A stretch of DNA of 64,000 bases from CAZSAL01 sp964604825 (GTDB lineage Bacteria; Elusimicrobiota; Elusimicrobia; 2-01-FULL-59-12), in NCBI GenBank assembly GCA_964604825.1, contig CAZSAL010000003.1:1-64000 (forward strand), written 5' to 3'. The position numbers and the translations under genes are program-made. Numbering within the stretch: position 1 is the first letter of the stretch; every line of letters begins with the position of its first letter. Shown piece by piece: positions 24,020 through 31,274 of this stretch. Below the pieces are notes generated by a model. That model saw only the letters and a list, made by a program, of their open reading frames with translations, ran no database searches and was not told the DNA's origin.

Positions 24020-24093
24020 TGTGCCCGGCGGGATTTGAACTCGCGACCTCTTCCTTCGCAGGGAAGCGCTCTATCCAGCTGAGCTACGGGCAC
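24020..24093 (-). tRNA. tRNA-Arg (anticodon GCG)
   Basis: Read on the minus strand it has a 7-bp acceptor stem (GTGCCCG with CGGGCAC, discriminator A), D arm GCTC...GAGC, and anticodon stem CTTCC/GGAAG with loop CTGCGAA, giving anticodon GCG (codons CGC, CGU). The T arm GCGAG-TTCAAAT-CCCGC has one A-C mismatch. CCA is not encoded. Bacteria usually read these codons with an ACG anticodon modified to inosine. Confidence 0.88.
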
Positions 24094-24110
24094 AATGACC
24101 ACTACATTTC

Positions 24111-24163
24111 GAACCGCGACCTGTCGCCGCGGCGACCGCTCTATCCAGCTGAGCTACGGGCAC
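24111..24163 (-). pseudogene. 5' half of a second tRNA-Arg-like copy
   Basis: The acceptor 5' strand and D arm (GCTCTATCCAGCTGAGCTAC on the plus strand, then GGGCAC) are identical to the intact tRNA. The anticodon arm is replaced by the palindrome GTCGCCGCGGCGAC, and the T arm and acceptor 3' strand are missing. Downstream flanks (CACAATGACCAC and CACAATGACGAC) match, so it arose by local duplication. Confidence 0.7.
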
Positions 24164-24236
24164 AATGACGACTCCAGACGAAAAATAATTTTAGCAGATT
24201 TCCTTTAAGCCTCGCCCCTCAACGCATTTCGTAATT

Positions 24237-24242
24237 TATAAT
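24237..24242 (+). promoter_or_regulatory. TATAAT 7 bases before def
   Basis: A perfect -10 hexamer ends 7 bases before the ATG and there is no ribosome site, predicting transcription start at or next to the start codon. Confidence 0.45.
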
Positions 24243-24249
24243 AAGAGTA

Positions 24250-24759
24250 ATGAGTCTGATGCAAATCGTCAAATACGGCGAACCTGTGTTGCGCAGGAAG
24301 ACAACTCCTGTGCAGGATATCGATGCCGATCTTAAGAAAACAATCCGTGACATGTTTGTCACCATGTACGCGGCGCCGGGGATCGGACTGGCCGCCAACC
24401 AGGTAGGGATTCCCAAATGCTTCGCAGTAATCGATCTGCAGCCGGAAGGCCGGAAGCAGCCCCTGGTAATCATCAATCCGGTCATTGAGGAAAGGTCCGG
24501 AACCTCTTTTGAAGAAGAGGGGTGCCTGTCGATTCCGGGATTTGCTGGCCGCATCAAACGGGCCGCCAGGGTGCGTGTTCGCGCTCTCAATGAAAACGGA
24601 CTGCCCGTCCGTATAGAAGCTGAGGGGCTGATGGCCCGCTGCCTGCAGCATGAAATTGACCATTTGAACGGCCGCCTGTACATGGATCATCTTCCCATGG
24701 TCCCGCGGTTAAAGATGAAAAGTGAAATCAAGAAGCGAAAGAAAGCAGGTTTGTTTTAG
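24250..24759 (+). CDS. def: Peptide deformylase
   Basis: 169 residues. Motif 1 is GIGLAANQVG, motif 2 EEGCLSIPG with the metal-binding Cys, and motif 3 QHEIDHLNG with two His ligands and the catalytic Glu. It removes the formyl group from nascent proteins in the cytoplasm. It is followed by fmt, which makes the formyl-methionyl-tRNA, the usual bacterial pairing; here a palindromic repeat separates them. Length is normal. Confidence 0.97.
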   Translation: MSLMQIVKYGEPVLRRKTTPVQDIDADLKKTIRDMFVTMYAAPGIGLAANQVGIPKCFAVIDLQPEGRKQPLVIINPVIEERSGTSFEEEGCLSIPGFAGRIKRAARVRVRALNENGLPVRIEAEGLMARCLQHEIDHLNGRLYMDHLPMVPRLKMKSEIKKRKKAGLF

Positions 24760-24769
24760 TGTTTGTGTT

Positions 24770-24848
24770 GTCATCCCCGAATGTCTTTGTCGGGGATCCA
24801 TCTTTTTTTAAGCATACCTGGATTCCCGATTACGACCTCGGGAATGAC
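24770..24848. repeat. Palindromic repeat family C between def and fmt
   Basis: Hairpins GTCATCCCCGA/TCGGGGAT (left) and TTCCCGA/TCGGGAATGAC (right) form the element. It fills the def-fmt gap. Confidence 0.75.
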
Positions 24849-24853
24849 AAAAT

Positions 24854-25798
24854 ATGATGAAAACACTCTTTTTTGGGACGCCGGCTTTAGCGGTTCCCTT
24901 CCTTGAATCTCTTGCCCGGAAGACAGATCTTCGTGCCGTTGTTACAAACCCTGACGAGCCTGCAGGACGCGGCTACGCGCTGAAGCCTTCGCCTGTAAAA
25001 GAGGCCGCGATCAGGCTGGGGCTGCCTGTTCATCAGCCTGTAAATTTAAAGGAAGAGGTTTTTGTTGGTGCGATGCGGGCCGCCGAAGCGGGATTCGCGC
25101 TCGTTGTCGCTTACGGTAAAATTTTGCCCGCCTCTGTGTTGCAGTCAACGCGGCATGGATTTTTGAACGTACATTTTTCGCTTCTGCCGTCTTATCGCGG
25201 AGCCGCGCCGGTTCAGCGTGCCTTAATAAACGGAGAAAAGGAAACGGGAGTGACGCTCTTCTGGCTTGACGAGGGCATGGACAGCGGAAACATTTTTCTG
25301 CAGAAAGCGTTATCGATAACTGACGAGGAAAATGCCGAGGAGGTACGGCAGAAACTTGTTCCCTTGGGATTGAGCCTCATAGATGAGGTTGTTTCCCGCA
25401 TTGAAAAGGGCGATATTGTGCGTCTTCCGCAGGCGGGGCCGGTTAGCAGGGCTCCGGTACTGAAGAAGGAAGAAGGACGAATCGACTGGTCCCGGCCAGC
25501 CTCTGCGGTTCATAATTTGATCCGCGGCACAGTCCCCTGGCCGGGAGCTTACACTTTGTTTTTTCATCAGGGTAAAAAATTACGGCTTAAAATAAGCAGG
25601 TCGCAGGTTGTGCGCAGCGAAAAGCCAGGCGTCCCGGGACAGATCGTTGACCTTGAAGTAGAAAAAGGCCCGGTTATAAAGTGTCTAGAAAATGATTTAC
25701 TTGTAGTGAATGTGCAGCCGGAAGGCAAGCGCGCGATGTCTGCCTGGGAGTTCTGGCAGGGCGCGAGGCTGAAAATAGGAGATAAATTAGGAATATGA
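24854..25798 (+). CDS. fmt: Methionyl-tRNA formyltransferase
   Basis: 314 residues. The N-terminal formyltransferase domain has FFGTPALAVPFLESLA, FALVVAYGKILP and FLNVHFSLLPSYRGAAPVQR, with the catalytic N-x-H-x-S-L-L-P-x-Y-R-G-A-P core. ETGVTLFWLDEGMDSGNIFL follows, and then the C-terminal OB-fold domain. It transfers formyl from 10-formyl-tetrahydrofolate to Met-tRNA-fMet. It overlaps htpX by four bases (ATGA). Two adjacent ATGs (24854, 24857) are possible. Confidence 0.97.
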   Translation: MMKTLFFGTPALAVPFLESLARKTDLRAVVTNPDEPAGRGYALKPSPVKEAAIRLGLPVHQPVNLKEEVFVGAMRAAEAGFALVVAYGKILPASVLQSTRHGFLNVHFSLLPSYRGAAPVQRALINGEKETGVTLFWLDEGMDSGNIFLQKALSITDEENAEEVRQKLVPLGLSLIDEVVSRIEKGDIVRLPQAGPVSRAPVLKKEEGRIDWSRPASAVHNLIRGTVPWPGAYTLFFHQGKKLRLKISRSQVVRSEKPGVPGQIVDLEVEKGPVIKCLENDLLVVNVQPEGKRAMSAWEFWQGARLKIGDKLGI

Positions 25799-26661
25799 AT
25801 ACCTTTAAAACATTTTTATTGCTGACAGGTTTAACCGCATTGTTTTTGTTCGTCGGCAGGCTTCTCGGCGGGCAAAGCGGCATGGTGACCGCATTTGTTT
25901 TCGCCTGCGTCATGAATTTTGCCTCTTACTGGTTTTCCGATAAGATCGTGCTAACGATGTATCGCGCCAAACCGGTAAGCGAAAAAGACGCCCCGGGACT
26001 TTACGGGATCGTCCGCAGGCTGGCGGAAAGAGCGAACATCCCTACGCCCCGCGTTTACATTATTGATTCTCCTGTGCCGAACGCTTTTGCCACAGGCCGC
26101 AATCCGCAGCATGCGGCGGTAGCCGCCACCAGCGGCATTCTGGAGCGCCTGGATCAACGCGAAATCGAAGGGGTGCTCGCACATGAACTGTCGCATGTAT
26201 TTCATCGCGACACGCTGATCTCTACCATAGCGGCTACGGTTGCCGGAGCGATCATGATGCTGGCAAGCATCGCGCGCTGGGGATTGATTTTTGGCGGGAT
26301 GGGCGGACGCGACCGGGAACGCGGCGGCAGCGGGCTGGAGATTCTATTCGTAGCCATTCTGGCGCCTCTGGCAGCCAGTTTGATTCAGATGGCCATCTCA
26401 AGGAGCCGCGAATATGAGGCGGACCGCGGTGGAGCGGAGCTGACCGGCAATCCCCTCGCCCTGGCGAGCGCGCTGCAGCGGATTTCGGAAGGCAATCGCA
26501 ACACGCCTGTGCCCTTGAGTACAAATCCCGCGACAGCGCATATGTTTATTATGAATCCGCTTCGCGGCGAAGGGCTTATGAACCTTTTTTCCACGCATCC
26601 GCCGACGAGCGATCGGATCAAGCGCCTCGAAGCGATGGCCTCGGGGATATCCTACCGGTAA
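25795..26661 (+). CDS. htpX: M48 family zinc metalloprotease HtpX
   Basis: 288 residues. Two N-terminal membrane segments precede the cytosolic protease domain with ILERLDQREIEGVLAHELSH (HExxH) and the third ligand Glu in SREYEADRGGAEL. Two further hydrophobic segments lie after the active site (LISTIAATVAGAIMMLASIA and LEILFVAILAPLAASLIQMA). HtpX degrades damaged inner-membrane proteins. It starts inside the fmt stop codon. Confidence 0.95.
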   Translation: MNTFKTFLLLTGLTALFLFVGRLLGGQSGMVTAFVFACVMNFASYWFSDKIVLTMYRAKPVSEKDAPGLYGIVRRLAERANIPTPRVYIIDSPVPNAFATGRNPQHAAVAATSGILERLDQREIEGVLAHELSHVFHRDTLISTIAATVAGAIMMLASIARWGLIFGGMGGRDRERGGSGLEILFVAILAPLAASLIQMAISRSREYEADRGGAELTGNPLALASALQRISEGNRNTPVPLSTNPATAHMFIMNPLRGEGLMNLFSTHPPTSDRIKRLEAMASGISYR

Positions 26662-26671
26662 AGTTCCTTAT

Positions 26672-26752
26672 GTCATCCCCGAATGCCTCAGTCGGGGATC
26701 CAGCCTTAATTAATAAACTGCTGGATTCCCGCCTACTGCATGCGGGAATGAC
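26672..26752. repeat. Palindromic repeat family C between htpX and rlmN
   Basis: It opens GTCATCCCCGAATGCCTCAG and closes CATGCGGGAATGAC, with the same two-hairpin layout as the def-fmt copy and near identity over the first 14 bases. Confidence 0.75.
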
Positions 26753-26776
26753 GACGCAGGTGGAGGATACAGAGTA

Positions 26777-27823
26777 ATGACTTTAAAAACGTTTCTCGAC
26801 GTTCCCGTAGATGATTTTCTTCTCTTTTTGAAAAAAGAAGGTTCTCCTGCATTTCATGGAAGGCAGGTTTACGAGTGGTTCTTTAACCGGGACGCTGCGG
26901 ATTTCCATTCCATGTCGGACCTGCCCCTGGCGCTGCGCGAAATGCTGAGCAGGGAATACAGGCTTCATCCTCTCGCGCTCCGGCGTAAAGAAAACTCAAG
27001 TATTGACGGAACTGTCCGTTATCACTTCGAAGACCGTGACCACAGGGATGTCTCGGCGGTGATGCTTCCCGAAGCGCCCGCCGCAGCTGCGGCGGAGGCG
27101 GGGCATTATTCTATTTGTCTATCCTCCCAGCTAGGATGCTCCTACAGGTGCAGCTTTTGCGCTTCGGGATTGCTTCCTTTCCGGCGGCAGTTGAGCGCGG
27201 CGGAAATTATCGACCAGATCCTGTTGATACGTGGAGATGCGGGAAGCGGGTTGTCAAATGTGCTCTTCATGGGTATGGGCGAACCCTTGGCCAATTACAC
27301 GCAGGTGGTCAAGGCCATGCGCTGGATAACTTCACCCGGAGGAATCGGCATGAGCCCTTCGCGCGTCACGCTTTCAACTTCCGGGCTGGTCCCGCAGATC
27401 ATAAAGCTCGCAGACGATGGCGTAAAAGTAAATCTGGCCGTCTCGCTGCATGCCGTACGGGACGACCTCCGTCTTAAGATAATGCCTGTCTCCGGGAAAT
27501 TCGGCGTGCGGGACCTGATAAAAGCGGCAAAATATTACTCGCGAAAGACGAATGCTCCTGTCACATTCGAATACATCCTGCTGAAGGGCGTCAACGATCA
27601 TTTGATCGATGCCAACAGGCTGGCATACCTGATCAAGGGATTCCCGAATAAAGTCAATCTCATTCCATACAATGTTATTCATAGCCTGCCTTATGAGCGC
27701 CCTGATTCGGAATCCATTCATCGATTCCAGAACTGGCTGCGCGATCGAAAGGTCCCGGTGTTCGTGCGCAGGGCAAAAGGGCTTGATATCGGATCTGCCT
27801 GCGGGCAACTCGGCCCGGCGTAA
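26777..27823 (+). CDS. rlmN: Dual-specificity 23S rRNA/tRNA adenine-C2 methyltransferase RlmN
   Basis: 348 residues. Radical SAM motif CSYRCSFCASG lies near residue 120. Other family signatures are GQVYEWFF-type N-terminal sequence, LFMGMGEPLANY, VTLSTSGLVPQI, NLAVSLHAVRDDLR and VTFEYILLKGVNDH; the catalytic C-terminal Cys is in DIGSACGQL. It methylates A2503 of 23S rRNA and A37 of some tRNAs. The start at 26777 follows a good GGAGG site (26762-26766). Confidence 0.96.
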   Translation: MTLKTFLDVPVDDFLLFLKKEGSPAFHGRQVYEWFFNRDAADFHSMSDLPLALREMLSREYRLHPLALRRKENSSIDGTVRYHFEDRDHRDVSAVMLPEAPAAAAAEAGHYSICLSSQLGCSYRCSFCASGLLPFRRQLSAAEIIDQILLIRGDAGSGLSNVLFMGMGEPLANYTQVVKAMRWITSPGGIGMSPSRVTLSTSGLVPQIIKLADDGVKVNLAVSLHAVRDDLRLKIMPVSGKFGVRDLIKAAKYYSRKTNAPVTFEYILLKGVNDHLIDANRLAYLIKGFPNKVNLIPYNVIHSLPYERPDSESIHRFQNWLRDRKVPVFVRRAKGLDIGSACGQLGPA

Positions 27824-27844
27824 ACATGGCCGACAAACCTCAAT

Positions 27845-27853
27845 TGCTATAAT
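27845..27853 (+). promoter_or_regulatory. Extended -10 (TGCTATAAT) 6 bases before the PASTA gene
   Basis: TG-C-TATAAT is a perfect extended -10 element ending 6 bases before the ATG at 27860, without a ribosome site. It predicts a leaderless mRNA. Confidence 0.5.
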
Positions 27854-27859
27854 GCGAAC

Positions 27860-28792
27860 ATGAAGCGGCGTCTGATAATCTTTTTGGCTATGATCGCAGG
27901 TCTTGTCCTGATGTATTATTCGTTTGAATGGGCAATGGGCGGCGTGATCCACAGCCGCAGTACCGTGCCGGTCCCGGATTTAACCGGCAAGAACGTGTCT
28001 AGCGCCTTGGCCCAGCTGTCCCGGAGCCACCTCGGCCTGATGAAAGAGGGAGAACAGTTCGATCAGCGTTTCCCGACTGGCGTCATTATCCGGCAGAATC
28101 CTCCGGGAGGAATGCTTGTACGTGAAGGGCGGATAATTAAGATCACGCTCAGCCAGGGAGGAGAGACGCAGTATGTGCCGGATCTTCTCGGGCAGCCGTT
28201 GCGTGACGCTCAAACCGCTTTGCAGAACGCGGGCTTGAGCATCGGAGATATTGAACGGCGGCCTTCCCTTAAATTTGCCAAAGAACAGATTATAACCACT
28301 GATCCGCCCGCTAACGCCGTGATAGCAAAAAGCGGCCTGGTAAATTTGACCGTTTCAGACGGCCCTCCTGCTTCAGACGTCCAGTTGGCTCCAGATTTTA
28401 TCGGTAAACCGGCTGAAGAGGCCCAGCGCTGGGCGGAGAAGCATCACCTGAATGTCACCGTTCAGAATGGTATGGATGCGTTGAAAGGCTCAGGAGTGGT
28501 ATTGAGCCAGGTCCCGGAACCTGACACTGCTATGAGTCCGGCTAACGGGTTTATTATTGTTATCAATTCTGCGGGGTCTCAGGAAGGCGGCCATGTTCAT
28601 TTTCAGGTGCCGGAGGGGAATGAAGAGCGCGACATAAAGGTTGTGGTCATCGACGAAACCGGCGAGCGGGAAGTTTTCCGGCACGCTCAGGCGCCTGGTT
28701 CTGTAATCGATTTTTCTGTGAACGCAAAAGGCCACGCCAGGGCCCGCGTTTTTGTAAACGGTATTCTGGCCGCGGAGCAGAACATCCAATGA
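27860..28792 (+). CDS. Membrane-anchored PASTA-domain protein
   Basis: 310 residues. One N-terminal membrane segment (RRLIIFLAMIAGLVLMYYSF) is followed by three PASTA repeats: PVPDLTGKNVSSALAQLSRS (about 35-100), VPDLLGQPLRDAQTALQNAG (about 103-170) and APDFIGKPAEEAQRWAEKHH (about 175-240). A C-terminal beta-rich tail of about 65 residues follows. PASTA domains bind peptidoglycan or muropeptides. No kinase domain is attached, so this is not a PknB-type kinase; it may act as a cell-wall anchor or sensor. It overlaps rpe by four bases. Confidence 0.88.
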   Translation: MKRRLIIFLAMIAGLVLMYYSFEWAMGGVIHSRSTVPVPDLTGKNVSSALAQLSRSHLGLMKEGEQFDQRFPTGVIIRQNPPGGMLVREGRIIKITLSQGGETQYVPDLLGQPLRDAQTALQNAGLSIGDIERRPSLKFAKEQIITTDPPANAVIAKSGLVNLTVSDGPPASDVQLAPDFIGKPAEEAQRWAEKHHLNVTVQNGMDALKGSGVVLSQVPEPDTAMSPANGFIIVINSAGSQEGGHVHFQVPEGNEERDIKVVVIDETGEREVFRHAQAPGSVIDFSVNAKGHARARVFVNGILAAEQNIQ

Positions 28793-29484
28793 CCCCTACG
28801 CTCAAGCGGCGCATAGTGCCTTCCATTTTATCTGCGGATTTTGCTGATCTGTCCCGGCAATTAAAGCTGGTAGAACAGGCGGGAGCGGGAAGCGTGCAAA
28901 TTGATGTTATGGACGGTCATTTTGTGCCGAATATCACCGTAGGTCCGGTAGTCGTTAAATGGATGCGGAAATGCACGAAGCTTTTTCTGGATGTGCATCT
29001 CATGATCGAAAACCCATGGATATACGTCGAAGAATTCGTTAAGGCAGGAGCGGGTTTATTGACCGTACACTACGAAGCCTGCCCTCAGCCGGCGGATGTT
29101 ATTGCGCAGATTAAAAAGCTGGGTGTAAAAGCGGGAATGGCTATAAAACCGAAAACCCCGGTGGAAGCTTTTGATCCGGTGCTGAAAGATCTGGACTACG
29201 CCCTGGTGATGACTGTTGAACCGGGATTCGGCGGCCAGGAGTTTATGGCCGATATGCTTCCTAAAGTGCGGCATTTGCGCGAAATAATTGACAGGGAAAA
29301 ACTTTGCTGCGAAGTTCAGGTAGACGGGGGAATCAATATTAAAACCGCCCCTGTTGCGGCCCAGGCTGGGGCTACATCGCTGGTTGCCGGAAGCGCGGTT
29401 TACGGGGCGAATGATCCGGCCCGCGCCTTCCAGGAGCTTCAGAAGCTGGTTGTTGACTTACCGTCGATCTCAAAGGTAAAATAA
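28789..29484 (+). CDS. rpe: Ribulose-phosphate 3-epimerase
   Basis: 231 residues. TIM-barrel epimerase with PSILSADFADLSRQL, QIDVMDGHFVPNITVGP (metal His and Asp), DVHLMIENP, VMTVEPGFGGQEFM and EVQVDGGINIKTAP. It interconverts ribulose-5-phosphate and xylulose-5-phosphate in the pentose phosphate pathway. It starts within the stop codon of the PASTA gene, so both share a transcript. A terminator-like hairpin follows at 29501. Confidence 0.96.
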   Translation: MTPTLKRRIVPSILSADFADLSRQLKLVEQAGAGSVQIDVMDGHFVPNITVGPVVVKWMRKCTKLFLDVHLMIENPWIYVEEFVKAGAGLLTVHYEACPQPADVIAQIKKLGVKAGMAIKPKTPVEAFDPVLKDLDYALVMTVEPGFGGQEFMADMLPKVRHLREIIDREKLCCEVQVDGGINIKTAPVAAQAGATSLVAGSAVYGANDPARAFQELQKLVVDLPSISKVK

Positions 29485-29500
29485 CTTCGCTTTAAAAACA

Positions 29501-29534
29501 GGTCCGTTCAGCAGACGGGCCTTATTTGTTTTTA
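29501..29534 (+). terminator. Terminator or attenuator hairpin between rpe and rpsP
   Basis: GGTCCGT pairs with ACGGGCC (one G-U pair) around a 7-base loop, followed by TTATTTGTTTTTA. It could end the rpe transcript or act as a leader for the ribosomal operon. Confidence 0.55.
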
Positions 29535-29554
29535 TTCTGATTTAAGGGAGACCT

Positions 29555-29812
29555 ATGGTTCGTATCCGATTCCAACGTGAGGGCAAGCCCGGACAGGCCT
29601 ATTACCGTCTGGTGGCTATAGACCGCCGCGCAAAACGTAATGGCCGTCCGCTGGAGGTGGTTGGCACTTATAACCCCCGCCTTGAAAAAGACAAGATGAC
29701 GCTGAACGAAGAACGTTTAAAGTTCTGGTATAAACAGGGCGCTTTGCCGAGTGAAACGGTAAAGAACCTGCTTGTCAAGAACGGCGTCTGGAAACGCATT
29801 TCAGCAGAGTAA
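29555..29812 (+). CDS. rpsP: 30S ribosomal protein S16
   Basis: 85 residues, normal length. It starts MVRIRFQREGKPGQAYYRLV and contains RNGRPLEVVGTYNPR and ERLKFWYKQGALPSETVKNL. The ribosome site GGGAG precedes the start. It heads the conserved rpsP-rimM-trmD-rplS cluster. Confidence 0.97.
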   Translation: MVRIRFQREGKPGQAYYRLVAIDRRAKRNGRPLEVVGTYNPRLEKDKMTLNEERLKFWYKQGALPSETVKNLLVKNGVWKRISAE

Positions 29813-29825
29813 TCAGTTCATCCCA

Positions 29826-30077
29826 ATGTCTTCCGCGCCTCAGGTTTATAAAGTGCGCGACCTTGCAGGGTGTGAGGTGTTTGCTGAAACAGGCGAAAGC
29901 CTCGGCATACTGGTTGACGTCCTGCCATCGGGCGGGAATGATATTTTTGTCGTACGCGCCGGAGAGAAAGAGATTTTAATCCCGGCGCTGAAGCAGGTTG
30001 TGAAGTTCATTGACTTGACCGCGCGGCGCATTGAAGTGGAATTGCCGAAAGGTCTTCGTGATGTTTATGGGAAATAA
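29826..30077 (+). CDS. rimM: RimM-like protein reduced to the PRC-barrel domain
   Basis: 83 residues, about half the usual 165-180. The sequence YKVRDLAGCEVFAETGESLG, then NDIFVVRAGEKEILIPALKQ and KFIDLTARRIEVELPKGLRD, is the C-terminal PRC-barrel of RimM, which binds S19 during 30S maturation. The N-terminal RimM domain, normally beginning GKIVKPHGIKGEV, is absent: only 13 bases separate this gene from rpsP. Position between rpsP and trmD is canonical, so I keep the RimM name. It overlaps trmD by 17 bases. Confidence 0.82.
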   Translation: MSSAPQVYKVRDLAGCEVFAETGESLGILVDVLPSGGNDIFVVRAGEKEILIPALKQVVKFIDLTARRIEVELPKGLRDVYGK

Positions 30078-30792
30078 AAGACCAGCGCAGCTCCATAGGA
30101 TCGATATCCTGACCCTGTTCCCGAAGATGTTTGACGGCCCCCTTTCGGAAAGCCTGATAGGGCGTGCCCGTGAACGTGGAACGATTGATCTGCGCATTCA
30201 CAACATCCGCGATTTCTCGACGGACAGGCGGCACCGCACCGTAGACGACCGTCCGTATGGCGGCGGCAGCGGTATGGTTATTCAGGCGGAACCTGTTTTT
30301 CGGGCGCTGAAAACTGTTCGTTCAAGCGGCAAAAAGGTTTTCAAGGACAAAGATCCTTTTGTTATTTATCTTTCGCCGCAGGGAAAGCCGCTGAGCCAGC
30401 CCCTGGCCCATAAGTTGGCCGGTCATCCCTGGCTTGTTCTTGTGTGCGGGCACTACGAAGGCGTGGATGAACGCGTAATGAAATGGGTGGACGCGGAAGT
30501 CTCCGTAGGGGATTACGTCCTCACCGGCGGGGAACTCCCCGCGATGGTGCTCGCGGATGCGGTTATACGCCTTGTGCCGGGTGTGGTTAAGGAATCAGCT
30601 TCGATATTGAATGATTCCTTCCAGGGCAAGCTTCTTGATTATCCGCATTACACCCGCCCGGCAGTCTGGCGGGGGAAAAAGGTCCCGGCAGTGCTTTTGT
30701 CCGGGGATCATGAAGAAATAAAAAGCTGGCGGATGAAGCAGGCGGAAGCAATAACAAAACGTAAACGTCCGGATTTGGTTAGCCCGGCCTAA
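30061..30792 (+). CDS. trmD: tRNA (guanine-N1)-methyltransferase
   Basis: 243 residues from the ATG at 30061; the ATG at 30067 is also possible. SPOUT-class signatures are RIDILTLFPKMFDGPL, RHRTVDDRPYGGGSGMVI, LVCGHYEGVDERVM, GDYVLTGGELPAMVLADAV and LDYPHYTRPAVWRGKKVPAV. It methylates G37 of tRNAs for Leu, Pro and Arg(CCG). The knot region is complete. Confidence 0.96.
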   Translation: MFMGNKRPAQLHRIDILTLFPKMFDGPLSESLIGRARERGTIDLRIHNIRDFSTDRRHRTVDDRPYGGGSGMVIQAEPVFRALKTVRSSGKKVFKDKDPFVIYLSPQGKPLSQPLAHKLAGHPWLVLVCGHYEGVDERVMKWVDAEVSVGDYVLTGGELPAMVLADAVIRLVPGVVKESASILNDSFQGKLLDYPHYTRPAVWRGKKVPAVLLSGDHEEIKSWRMKQAEAITKRKRPDLVSPA

Positions 30793-30832
30793 TGCCTGCC
30801 GGGACGATGACAATTGGGACAGGAGAATCACT

Positions 30833-31255
30833 ATGAAAATCACAATGGATATGATTGAAGCCAGCCACAAAGGGAAAGAACTCCCCAAATTTCGCGTGGG
30901 CGACCAGGTCCGCGTTACCTTAAAAATTATCGAAGGCGAAAACGAACGCCTTCAGGTATTTGAAGGTATTGTCATCCGCTTGCGGGGACACGGTCTTTCC
31001 GCGACATTCACCGTGCGGAAAATATCTTTCGGCATAGGCGTGGAGCGGACTTTACCGCTTTATTCACCCCGCATCGAAAAACTGGAAGTGGTGCGCTCCG
31101 GACATGTCCGCCGATCCAGGTTATACTTCCTGCGCGGGCGCGCCGGTCGTGCGGCCCGATTGGAAGAAGTGGAACATCGCGACGAAGCGCAGCCTGTTCC
31201 AGGCGCTGCAGCCAAGGAAGCGCCCGCAGCTGCTCCAGCCCCCGAAAAACAGTAA
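30833..31255 (+). CDS. rplS: 50S ribosomal protein L19
   Basis: 140 residues. The core (about 1-110) includes FRVGDQVRVTLKIIEGENER, FEGIVIRLRGHGLSATFTVR and GVERTLPLYSPRIEKLEVVR, followed by LYFLRGRAGRAARL. The C-terminal 25 residues are an Ala/Pro/Glu-rich extension beyond the usual end. A ribosome site (AGGAG) lies 8 bases before the start. Confidence 0.96.
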   Translation: MKITMDMIEASHKGKELPKFRVGDQVRVTLKIIEGENERLQVFEGIVIRLRGHGLSATFTVRKISFGIGVERTLPLYSPRIEKLEVVRSGHVRRSRLYFLRGRAGRAARLEEVEHRDEAQPVPGAAAKEAPAAAPAPEKQ

Positions 31256-31261
31256 AAAACA

Positions 31262-31267
31262 GTAAAA
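31262..31267 (+). promoter_or_regulatory. -10-like TAAAAT 7 bases before rnhB
   Basis: TAAAAT (5 of 6 to consensus) ends 7 bases before the ATG; the gap CCCTGC has no ribosome site. It fits the leaderless pattern of hisS, def and the PASTA gene. Confidence 0.3.
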
Positions 31268-31274
31268 TCCCTGC

